From Candidatus Roizmanbacteria bacterium (GTDB taxonomy: Bacteria > Patescibacteriota > Microgenomatia > UBA1406 > GWC2-37-13), in assembly GCA_013334845.1 (NCBI GenBank), contig JAAXWV010000060.1:1-8172 (forward strand): 8,172 nt of DNA, given 5' to 3'. The translations under genes and the position numbers were made by a program. The notes under the pieces are model-generated. The model saw nothing but the letters and a program-made list of their open reading frames with translations, had not been told where the DNA came from and ran no database searches. How positions within the stretch are numbered: the stretch's first letter is position 1; each line of letters starts with the position of its first letter. This document shows, piece by piece, positions 1 through 5,178 of the stretch.

Positions 1-517
1 GAATATGACCGCATTCCCCCTCATGGCCACCAAGCTCAAGGAATATCTGGGTGATCGGTGCAGTATTGACTCAGTCGCCATAGCCTCACCGGATCAGGGA
101 GGAATTGAACGTGCTCGTGAATTTGGAAAATGCCTTTTCAATACTGATGAATTCGATCTTACTGTTGTCGAAAAACATCGCGATCAGGAACATAAGCACA
201 TGTCGGAAGCTCTCGGACTTTATGGCAATGTGAAGGGAAAAACTGTCATTCTAGTAGATGATATGATCACTTCAGGAGGCACACTCATGCATGCTGCTGA
301 ACTTGCACTCGAGAGAGGGGCGAAGGCAGTAATCGCAGCGATTGTCCACCACGACTTCTCAGCAACCGCACCTAAAAAACTACAGGACTCCAAACTGGAG
401 GCAATAATTTCTACCAACTCAATTGCTCTCAAGCCAGAGCAGAATATTGAAAAGCTGAAAGAAGTCTCTATCTCGCCGATTATCGCTGCGGAGATTGCCA
501 CAACGTTCCAGAAGTGA
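1..517 (+). CDS. prs: Ribose-phosphate pyrophosphokinase (PRPP synthetase), C-terminal part, 5' truncated by window
   Basis: Makes phosphoribosyl pyrophosphate from ribose 5-phosphate and ATP, the precursor for nucleotide (and His/Trp) synthesis in the cytosol. The visible 171 residues correspond to the second half of the roughly 310-residue family. They show the NMTAFPL segment (families usually have N/I-T-A-x-PL), the SPDQGG segment (usually SPDVGG), the EKHRD region and the PRPP-binding loop VILVDDMITSGGTL (around residues 82-95 counted from the ATG at 5), followed by the C-terminal SISPIIAAEI segment. The reading frame is open to the first base (codon AAT at 2-4), so the ATG at 5 is an internal methionine, not the start. 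The stop is TGA at 515-517. The PRPP loop reads S-G-G-T where many bacterial enzymes have D-T-A-G-T. A distant Prs-like phosphoribosyltransferase is possible but less likely. No hairpin-plus-T-tract terminator is seen after the stop. Confidence 0.93.
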   Translation, partial: NMTAFPLMATKLKEYLGDRCSIDSVAIASPDQGGIERAREFGKCLFNTDEFDLTVVEKHRDQEHKHMSEALGLYGNVKGKTVILVDDMITSGGTLMHAAELALERGAKAVIAAIVHHDFSATAPKKLQDSKLEAIISTNSIALKPEQNIEKLKEVSISPIIAAEIATTFQK

Positions 518-794
518 CGTGGCCCAAATATACAGCTGGTGGAGGAGGGAAGATTATTGTTCTGTTATGTCCTGGTACTGTTTGGTCATCATATTTCGGA
601 GGACAATTTCTTTTATCTACTGGGAGCTGAGTAGGAGCAATAATTTCAGCTTTAGTCTCTCCACTTTCAAGAAAAAATCTACTTGGCCCTTCTTGAGCTG
701 GACATAAGAATCCCGGCATACGTTTACCCGGCTGCTTATCAGCGGGAGGAATTCTTCTTGGAGTGTCCGGTATCCCTGCTTCTCTATTTGCCAT
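480..794 (-). CDS. Possible small proline-rich hypothetical protein (104 aa)
   Basis: I recognise no family. The predicted protein starts MANREAGIPDTPRRIPP, is rich in proline and charged residues, has a PPPP run near the C-terminus, two cysteines, and no membrane segment or signal peptide, so it would probably be poorly folded. In favour of a real gene: a perfect extended -10 (TGATATAAT) ends 8 bases before the ATG at 794, an AGGA lies 4 bases upstream of the ATG, and the ORF starts 24 bases after the recR stop on the same strand. Against: there is no homology I know of, and its last 38 bases overlap the 3' end of prs in antisense. If it is not real, the 518-818 interval holds no gene and no terminator that I can see. 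Confidence 0.42.
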   Translation of the reverse strand: MANREAGIPDTPRRIPPADKQPGKRMPGFLCPAQEGPSRFFLESGETKAEIIAPTQLPVDKRNCPPKYDDQTVPGHNRTIIFPPPPAVYLGHVTSGTLWQSPQR

Positions 795-802
795 AGATCC
801 TA

Positions 803-811
803 ATTATATCA
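803..811 (-). promoter_or_regulatory. Extended -10 promoter element for the small ORF at 480-794
   Basis: Read on the minus strand the sequence is TGATATAAT, a TGn extended -10 with a consensus hexamer at 808-803. No TTGACA-like -35 lies 16-18 bases upstream. The expected transcription start is near 796, only about two bases before the ATG at 794, so the transcript would be leaderless or nearly so. It lies just past the recR stop, in and beyond its last codons. Confidence 0.5.
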
Positions 812-818
812 CACCATA

Positions 819-1442
819 TCAAAACTTATTCCTATTCTCAATCGCCTTGCGGAGGGTCATGTAATCGGCATATTCAAGGTTGGCGCCGATGGGCAATCCA
901 TAGCCAAGACGAGTCACATTGAAAGCAGCTCCTGATTCGTTTTTTATCTCATTCAACCGATCACGTAGATACATTGCTGTCGCTTCACCTTCCATATCCG
1001 GATTTGTCGCAAGAATAATTTCCTTTAAATTCGCACCTTTTTCTTTAACACGGCTCAAAAGTTTATCGATGAAAATATCCTCGGGCCCGATATGGTTGAG
1101 GGGATCAATCCGCCCGTGAAGTACATGATAGACACCCTCATATATATTCCCCGTTTCAAAAGAAAGCAGATCAATCACATCTTCTACCACAGTAATTACG
1201 CCATGATCCCGTTTATTGTCCGAGCAGATACTACAGACATCATCCTCTGTCAGGTTCAAACAATCAGAACACCGTTTGGTACGAGCCTTCAACTGCTGTA
1301 TATGACGGGCAAAGTCCTGGAGATCCTGATCGGGTAGACGGAGCAAATAAAAAGCCAGCCGATTAGCCGTCTTTTCCCCGATTCCCGGCAGCCGCTCAAA
1401 AAAAAGCGCAATTTGTCTCAAACTTGCAGGTAACGTAGCCAT
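819..1442 (-). CDS. recR: Recombination mediator protein RecR
   Basis: RecR works with RecO/RecF to load RecA on gapped DNA in recombinational repair. The 207-residue protein has the usual family length and domain order: helix-hairpin-helix (LPGIGEKTANR, residues 18-28), a C4 zinc finger (Cys58, Cys61, Cys70, Cys73), a Toprim domain starting at about residue 81 (VITVVED), the GVYHVLHGRIDPL segment, ATNPDMEGEATA, and the C-terminal RLGYGLPIGANLEYAD signature. I start it at the ATG at 1442 (MATLPASL). The frame stays open to 1577, but those 45 extra codons translate the interspersed repeat and do not resemble RecR. There is no Shine-Dalgarno motif; the ATG is directly preceded by TATATT. RNase J lies 260 bases upstream on the same strand, so the two could be cotranscribed through the repeat cluster. 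Confidence 0.96.
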   Translation of the reverse strand: MATLPASLRQIALFFERLPGIGEKTANRLAFYLLRLPDQDLQDFARHIQQLKARTKRCSDCLNLTEDDVCSICSDNKRDHGVITVVEDVIDLLSFETGNIYEGVYHVLHGRIDPLNHIGPEDIFIDKLLSRVKEKGANLKEIILATNPDMEGEATAMYLRDRLNEIKNESGAAFNVTRLGYGLPIGANLEYADYMTLRKAIENRNKF

Positions 1443-1490
1443 AATATAAAAAGCACCAAATTCCAGTAACCAAATGACAAAACCGTGTCT

Positions 1491-1515
1491 GTCATCCTGA
1501 ACGGAGTGAAGGATC
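1491..1515. repeat. Short interspersed-repeat module with small hairpin
   Basis: This stretch begins GTCATCCTGAACG and ends GAAGGATC. Its ATCCT (1494-1498) and AGGAT (1510-1514) can pair as a small hairpin. The opening resembles the openings of the two longer palindromes in this window (GTCATTGCGAACG and GTCATTGCGAGCG), so I read it as a short member of the same repeat family. It lies between recR and RNase J, outside any gene. Confidence 0.6.
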
Positions 1516-1538
1516 TTACTTTTCCAATGTCCTTTTTC

Positions 1539-1634
1539 GTCATTGCGAACGGGTGCCGTATGGTACCCGTGCGGCAATCCCCTTGTATCAAGGAGATTGC
1601 TTCGTCACTCGCTTCGCTCGTTTCTCGCAACGAC
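1539..1634. repeat. Long imperfect palindrome, copy 1 (96 bp)
   Basis: The outer arms are GTCATTGCGAACG at the left and the complement of GTCGTTGCGAGAAACG at the right. The inner arms GCAATCCCCTTG and CAAGGAGATTGC pair at 11 of 12 positions around a TAT loop. A further local stem (GGGTGCC with GGTACCC) lies in the left arm. The reverse complement of bases 1586-1600 matches 3484-3498 exactly over 15 bases, so this copy is inverted relative to the one at 3454-3538. It is non-coding, between recR and RNase J. Confidence 0.8.
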
Positions 1635-1644
1635 AATTCACTGG

Positions 1645-1664
1645 ATCCCGATTTTCATCGGGAT
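1645..1664. repeat. Perfect 8-bp hairpin ATCCCGAT-TTTC-ATCGGGAT
   Basis: The stem is ATCCCGAT (1645-1652) with ATCGGGAT (1657-1664) and a four-base loop. It stands beside palindrome copy 1, just as the ATCCCG/CGGGAT hairpin at 3421-3437 stands beside copy 2. On the minus strand it lies 39 bases past the RNase J stop, but no T-tract follows, so I prefer a repeat module over an intrinsic terminator. Confidence 0.65.
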
Positions 1665-1702
1665 GACGATGACATCTTTTGAATTTCAAATTTAAAATTC
1701 CC

Positions 1703-3373
1703 TCATATCTGTATCACATCCACCACGATCAACGGATGACGGCCGCGAGCTTTAAAGAAAAACTCTTCCATGATCTGTCCCACTTCCTTTTTCAAGGCGC
1801 TCTTATCACTCAGTCTTCCGACACGAGGGAGGAGAGCAGACTCAACCTTCTGTCCTGCCTCTTCAAAAATTCCCTGTCCTTCCTGTTCAAATATAAATCC
1901 TCTCGACAGGATTTTCGGAGTTGAGACAAGGTTGCCGTTATTGTCGATGATCAGGAGCGCGACCACGATACCTTCTTCCGACAACGTGTGGCGATCACGA
2001 AGCACGACACTTCCCACATCTCCAACACCATAGGCATCGACATAAATCTGTTTTGTCTCTACTTTTTCACCCGTTTGTACCTTATTCTTGGAAAACCAGA
2101 GAGTGTCACCCTCATCAAGCATATAGACATCGTTTTTTTCCATACCTAAATCCACTGCAAGCTTCTGATATTCCCGCTGATGACGAATAGTGCCGCCGAT
2201 CGGTACACAGTACTTCGGATTGGTAAAACGCATGAGGAACTTCAGATCCTCCTGACTTCCGTGTCCCGATGCATGTAGTTGATCAGCAATGTCCGAATAT
2301 ATTACATCAGCTCCTTTGAGCGTAAGATCTTCGATGAGTGCATAGACTTCGTTTTCATTTCCGGGAATTGGATCTGAGGAGAAGAGTACCTTATCTCCCT
2401 GTTTAATCTTGATGTTTTTATTTTTATTATTCGCCAGCTTGAAAAGAGCAGAGCCATACTGCCCTTGCGATCCGGCACAGATGATGCACACCTTGTTAGG
2501 CGGCAACTGCATTACCTCTTCCTCTTTTAATAGGAACTGATCCGGTATCGGTAGATAGCCAATATCGTGAGCTGTGTTGCTATTTTCTTTCATAGAGCGT
2601 CCCAAAAACACAATCTTGCGATTGAATTTGATAGCCGCTTCTACACATTGCCGAATACGGGAGATATTGGAAGAGAATGTCGTCATAATAAACTTTCCCT
2701 TCGTGCCCCGCATCTCGTCTTCAAATGTCTGTCCCACAATTTTCTCAGAGGCGGTAAGTCCGGGATGATCAGCTCCAAGTGCATCGGACATAAGCGCCAA
2801 GACACCTTCTTTTCCTGCCTTTGTAATTTCATAAAAATCAGGAAGCAGACCGTAGGGAGGCGTCAGATCAAGTTTAAAATCAGGCCCGTGATACGTGGTT
2901 CCTACCGGACTTTTGATAAGAATATGCATCGAATCCGGTATGGAATGAGTGATAGGGATGAAGCGTACGGTGAATCCGCCAAACGTATAATCCCTGCCGA
3001 ATTTGATTACTTCCATATGAGGCACTCGCCCCGCTTCTTTAAACTTATGTTCAAGAAACATGGTGGTGAGTTTGCTCGTATAAATCTGTGGTTTCCCAAG
3101 CGCCTCATAGTGATATGAAGCGGCTCCGATATGGTCTTCGTGGCCATGGGTAAAGAGTAGTGCCCGGATTTTATCCGTTTTGTCTTTCAAATAACTGATG
3201 TCAGGGATGACAAAATCAACCCCGAGTTCTTTCTCTTGAGGAAAGCCGATACCACAATCAACGATGATTATGTCTTGCAGAGCGTCGTTCTTGTAAAGCT
3301 CGTAGACATACATGTTTTTAGTAACGCCGACCACCCCTCCAAGAGGAATAAAATGTAGTTTGTAATTATCCAT
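1703..3373 (-). CDS. rnj: Ribonuclease J (metallo-beta-lactamase/beta-CASP RNase) with altered motif C
   Basis: RNase J processes and degrades RNA as a 5'-3' exonuclease and endonuclease in the cytosol. The 556-residue length is normal. Motifs in order: FIPLGG near the N-terminus; metal-binding THGHEDHIG (H76, H78, D80, H81); H143 in ITHSIPDS; D165 in HGPDFKLD (usually TGDFK); beta-CASP TTFSSNISR (231-239); GRSM (258-261); GSQGQYGSAL (301-310); HASGHGSQEDL (367-377); and a C-terminal domain with SRGFIFEQEG (490-499). Where the family has the zinc-binding His of PVHGE, this protein has PIGGT (Gly393), although the downstream RH (397-398) is kept. The ATG at 3373 fits the family N-terminus; there is no Shine-Dalgarno, only TATATTT before the ATG. 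The gene is bracketed by inverted palindromic repeats. Other MBL/beta-CASP members are excluded by the length and C-terminal domain. Confidence 0.95.
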   Translation of the reverse strand: MDNYKLHFIPLGGVVGVTKNMYVYELYKNDALQDIIIVDCGIGFPQEKELGVDFVIPDISYLKDKTDKIRALLFTHGHEDHIGAASYHYEALGKPQIYTSKLTTMFLEHKFKEAGRVPHMEVIKFGRDYTFGGFTVRFIPITHSIPDSMHILIKSPVGTTYHGPDFKLDLTPPYGLLPDFYEITKAGKEGVLALMSDALGADHPGLTASEKIVGQTFEDEMRGTKGKFIMTTFSSNISRIRQCVEAAIKFNRKIVFLGRSMKENSNTAHDIGYLPIPDQFLLKEEEVMQLPPNKVCIICAGSQGQYGSALFKLANNKNKNIKIKQGDKVLFSSDPIPGNENEVYALIEDLTLKGADVIYSDIADQLHASGHGSQEDLKFLMRFTNPKYCVPIGGTIRHQREYQKLAVDLGMEKNDVYMLDEGDTLWFSKNKVQTGEKVETKQIYVDAYGVGDVGSVVLRDRHTLSEEGIVVALLIIDNNGNLVSTPKILSRGFIFEQEGQGIFEEAGQKVESALLPRVGRLSDKSALKKEVGQIMEEFFFKARGRHPLIVVDVIQI

Positions 3374-3420
3374 AAATATAAATTGTTAATTCAAATTATT
3401 AATTGTAACTGTCCTTTTTC

Positions 3421-3437
3421 ATCCCGTTCAGCGGGAT
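3421..3437. repeat. Small hairpin ATCCCG-TTCAG-CGGGAT
   Basis: A six-base stem (3421-3426 with 3432-3437) and a five-base loop. It repeats the ATCCCG theme of the hairpin at 1645-1664 and again stands next to a long palindrome. It lies upstream of the RNase J start, in non-coding DNA. Confidence 0.6.
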
Positions 3438-3453
3438 CGTTGCATTGGTAATT

Positions 3454-3538
3454 GTCATTGCGAGCGGAATGAAGTGGAGCGTGGCAATCTCCTTGATAAA
3501 AGAGGATTGCTTCCTGCAGGCATTTCGTTCGCAATGAC
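3454..3538. repeat. Long imperfect palindrome, copy 2 (85 bp)
   Basis: The outer arms begin GTCATTGCGAGCG and end CGTTCGCAATGAC, and the inner arms GCAATCTCCTT and AAGAGGATTGC pair around GATAA. It shares an exact 15-base stretch (3484-3498) and the exact end GTTCGCAATGAC with the reverse complement of copy 1. The two copies therefore form inverted repeats about 1.9 kb apart around the RNase J gene. The 3374-3610 gap holds this element, the small hairpin and the promoter of the next gene. Confidence 0.82.
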
Positions 3539-3592
3539 GTCAATTTCCAAATTTATTAATATCTTCCCTCCTTCTTCCGTGATTATACCATC

Positions 3593-3601
3593 TGATATAC
3601 T
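3593..3601 (+). promoter_or_regulatory. Extended -10 promoter for the MIP18/DUF59 operon
   Basis: TGATATACT, a TGn extended -10, ends nine bases before the ATG at 3611. There is no recognisable -35. The expected start of transcription is around 3608, giving a leader of about three bases, and no Shine-Dalgarno motif precedes the ATG. It starts 55 bases after palindrome copy 2. Confidence 0.55.
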
Positions 3602-3610
3602 TTAATAGCT

Positions 3611-3916
3611 ATGAGCATCTCCGAAGAATCTGTCCGCACAAAACTTGAAGAAGTGCTCGATCCCGAATTACATATCTCGATCGTAGATTTAGGACTTATT
3701 TATAATATCACAATTCTTGACAAAAAAAAAGTAAAGATCCTCATGACCCTCACTACCATTGGCTGTCCATTGTTTGATACGATAGAGGTAGATGTGAAGA
3801 ATAAAGTGGCCGAATTAGGGCTAAAATTTGAGGATATTGAGCTTGCGCTTACCTTTGATCCGCCTTGGACACTTGAGCGGATGTCAGAGCGGGGCAAAGC
3901 AATTCTTGGTATCTAA
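3611..3916 (+). CDS. MIP18/DUF59 family iron-sulfur cluster assembly protein (SufT/PaaD-like)
   Basis: This family helps deliver or mature iron-sulfur clusters on client proteins in the cytosol. All 101 residues are one DUF59 domain: DPEL (17-20), IVDLGLIY (24-31), the MTLTTIGCPL segment with the conserved Cys52, DPPW (83-86) and MSE (91-93) followed by GKAILG. The length is that of a stand-alone DUF59 protein, with no fused ATPase. The ATG at 3611 sits nine bases after an extended -10. The next gene starts one base after this stop (TAA 3914-3916), so the two are almost certainly cotranscribed and perhaps translationally coupled. A nine-A run (3722-3730) encodes three lysines and is a possible slippage site. 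I give no symbol because the sequence does not separate SufT from other MIP18-like members. Confidence 0.94.
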   Translation: MSISEESVRTKLEEVLDPELHISIVDLGLIYNITILDKKKVKILMTLTTIGCPLFDTIEVDVKNKVAELGLKFEDIELALTFDPPWTLERMSERGKAILGI

Positions 3917-3917
3917 T

Positions 3918-4475
3918 ATGCAAAATCCTTTTAAAACAAATAGAGCATTGCGCATCATCAAAAACCCTTTTGAGCAGGTGGGTGAGGTTTTGAAAAAAGC
4001 AACGAAAGAGATGGTAAAACAAACAGTACAAACATTCAGTCCGCTTGAGCTTATCAAATCAGCGGCAGGCATCGAGCTTAAATCAGAATACCTCAAACGC
4101 AAACAACAGGAAGATGCAGAGAAGAGGATGAAAAGCGAGAAAAATAGTACAAAACTGAATACGAATAAGTTGCAGGAACAATGGGAAAAGACAGATGAGC
4201 AAAAAAAATTGGAGATGGCACGCGACTACTTCCGCAATGTTTCCGGCTGGGATAAAGAGATAGAACGGCGGGATGCTCAAAGAAAGCAGATGTCTCAGCA
4301 GCAACAGCAACAGGCACAGCAGCAAGCCCAACAGAAGAAACAGCAGCAACAGCAATCCGGTGGCGCTATGCCTCAAGGTAAAGTACGTAAAAGCATTTTG
4401 GGAGGGAAAAAACGGAAAGCCAATGTAGGTATGGAGCAGCACACAGAGCTCAAAGCCAATGCGAGTAAGGATTAA
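3918..4475 (+). CDS. Glutamine-rich coiled-coil protein of unknown function (185 aa)
   Basis: I do not recognise a family. The N-terminus (1-55) is moderately hydrophobic and basic, with FSPLELIKSAAGIEL at 40-54. Residues 55-125 are strongly charged and look helical or coiled-coil. Residues 125-146 are mostly glutamine with some Ala and Lys, encoded by CAG/CAA triplets. The tail is basic (KVRKSILGGKKRK). There is no signal peptide or membrane span. I choose the ATG at 3918 because it follows the DUF59 stop by one base; an upstream start at 3828 would lie inside the DUF59 gene and give a non-matching 30-residue leader. Tight coupling suggests a role near the DUF59 protein or simple cotranscription. 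The charge pattern could suit nucleic-acid or protein binding, but that is a guess. Confidence 0.85.
   Translation: MQNPFKTNRALRIIKNPFEQVGEVLKKATKEMVKQTVQTFSPLELIKSAAGIELKSEYLKRKQQEDAEKRMKSEKNSTKLNTNKLQEQWEKTDEQKKLEMARDYFRNVSGWDKEIERRDAQRKQMSQQQQQQAQQQAQQKKQQQQQSGGAMPQGKVRKSILGGKKRKANVGMEQHTELKANASKD
4296..4355 (+). repeat. CAG/CAA-rich triplet stretch coding for polyglutamine
   Basis: About 20 codons, mostly CAG and CAA mixed with GCA, GCC and AAG, encode residues 127-146 of the coiled-coil protein. The mixed codons mean it is not a pure microsatellite, so it is probably kept by selection for the protein rather than produced by recent slippage. Its antisense frame reads as a false leucine-rich membrane protein. 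Confidence 0.75.
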
Positions 4476-4485
4476 GTCCACCTTC

Positions 4486-4502
4486 GTCATGCTGAGCGTG
4501 AC
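4486..4502. repeat. Short hairpin related to the GTCAT repeat family
   Basis: GTCATGC-TGA-GCGTGAC forms a seven-base stem with one mismatch or wobble and a three-base loop. Its GTCATGCTGAGCG opening resembles the openings at 1491, 1539 and 3454. It lies between the coiled-coil gene (+) and the 3' end of tRNA-Pro (-). No T-tract is seen on either side, so a terminator role is possible but not supported. Confidence 0.5.
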
Positions 4503-4516
4503 TATGGCGAGACGAG

Positions 4517-4588
4517 TCGGAGTGGAGAGAATTGGACTCTCTACCTCTCGGTCCCGAACCGAGCGTTCTACCGATGAACTACACTCCG
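4517..4588 (-). tRNA. tRNA-Pro (anticodon CGG)
   Basis: The minus strand folds as a complete cloverleaf. The acceptor stem is CGGAGTG with CACTCCG (7 perfect pairs). The D arm is GTTC/GAAC with loop ATCGGTA. The anticodon arm is CTCGG-TTCGGGA-CCGAG, giving CGG at 34-36 with T33 and G37. The variable loop is AGGTA and the T arm is GAGAG-TCCAATT-CTCTC. The C1-G72 pair, A73 discriminator (base 4517) and G37 are known bacterial tRNA-Pro features. CCA is not encoded and must be added by the nucleotidyltransferase. The T loop has C where pseudouridine 55 is normally made. It reads codon CCG. There is no intron. Confidence 0.94.
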
Positions 4589-4606
4589 TATTTTTTCCGT
4601 TCCCTT

Positions 4607-4612
4607 ATTATA
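4607..4612 (-). promoter_or_regulatory. -10 element of the tRNA-Pro promoter
   Basis: On the minus strand this is a consensus TATAAT preceded by TTG, with transcription expected to begin near 4600, about 12 bases before the mature 5' end. No good -35 is visible. The same bases read on the plus strand contain TATTAT (4606-4611), which could serve the divergent gene at 4635, so the two promoters may overlap. Confidence 0.5.
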
Positions 4613-4634
4613 CAAGATAAATTTCCGCACCACT

Positions 4635-5144
4635 ATGCACCCAACAATCATCATTGTCAACGATCTGATGCAAAAAGGATACCGGTATAAATTAGTAGAA
4701 CCGGAAGGCGAGCACTTCGACCCCGGATTTGCCCCCGGACTTACCCCGAAAGAGATGCTCAAACTCGGTGTCTTTGGCGGAAGATATATGACTGACTGCC
4801 GCGACGAATTTCCTCCTGACTGGTTTACCCACGCCAAACTCTGCCACGAATTTCACGACCCCCATCTCAACTATTTTCAGGTGAACGCCAGCCAGCCTCT
4901 CTCAGTCTGGCGACAAAAAGGCTGGATCTACCCCGATGATCCACGCGGCTGGTTCCAGTGGTACTGCCGATACTATCGGGGAAGGAGAATAGAACACGAG
5001 GATCAGCGACAGATTAAGAGATGGATTGCTATGAAGCGCCATATTGCACAGATTAAAAAACACTGTGAACCGGGCGATCACGATTGCCGGCGCGTCCAGC
5101 GCCAGGCTCTTCTTCACTGGGCATACGACAGTAGGGCATTGTGA
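4635..5144 (+). CDS. Widely conserved protein of unknown function (169 aa)
   Basis: From memory of the family, this is a conserved hypothetical protein found in diverse bacteria; its function is unknown to me. The signature blocks are present: FDPGFAPGLTPKEML (28-42), GVFGGRYMTDCRDEFP (45-60), NASQPLSVWRQKGW (84-97), DDPRGWFQWYCRYY (101-114), RQIKRW (125-130) and the end ALLHWAYDSR (158-167). It is rich in Trp/Tyr and has five Cys (55, 70, 111, 144, 151) plus many His, which would allow metal binding, but that is inference. The protein appears full length and cytosolic, with no membrane segment. The ATG at 4635 lacks a Shine-Dalgarno; Met12 (4668) just before KGYRY is an alternative start. 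It is transcribed divergently from tRNA-Pro and seems to stand alone. Confidence 0.9.
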   Translation: MHPTIIIVNDLMQKGYRYKLVEPEGEHFDPGFAPGLTPKEMLKLGVFGGRYMTDCRDEFPPDWFTHAKLCHEFHDPHLNYFQVNASQPLSVWRQKGWIYPDDPRGWFQWYCRYYRGRRIEHEDQRQIKRWIAMKRHIAQIKKHCEPGDHDCRRVQRQALLHWAYDSRAL

Positions 5145-5178
5145 CAATATATCTCTTCCATTTTCTCTGTTAGTGTAG

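Noticed and set aside
495..707. 70-codon plus-strand ORF after prs
   Set aside because: It has no promoter or ribosome site, an odd composition, and competes with the better-supported minus-strand frame.
1443..1577. 45-codon N-terminal extension of RecR
   Set aside because: It translates the interspersed repeat and does not resemble the RecR N-terminus; MATLPASL at 1442 gives the normal 207-residue length.
1645..1664. Intrinsic terminator of the RNase J gene
   Set aside because: The stem is strong but no T-tract follows on the minus strand, and a similar hairpin lies upstream of the gene.
1681..1700. AT-rich near-palindrome between the hairpin and the RNase J stop
   Set aside because: GAATTTcAAATTTaAAATTC is low in complexity and can arise by chance in AT-rich spacer; I cannot support a function.
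2567..3118. 183-codon plus-strand ORF opposite RNase J
   Set aside because: It lies entirely antisense to a well-supported gene and its translation has no family features.
1539..3538. CRISPR array
   Set aside because: There are only two repeat clusters about 1.9 kb apart, in opposite orientation, without regular spacers or cas genes.
4083..4490. Leucine-rich, membrane-like ORF on the minus strand
   Set aside because: It is the antisense reading of the CAG/CAA tract and adjacent codons of the coiled-coil gene, so the leucine runs are an artefact.
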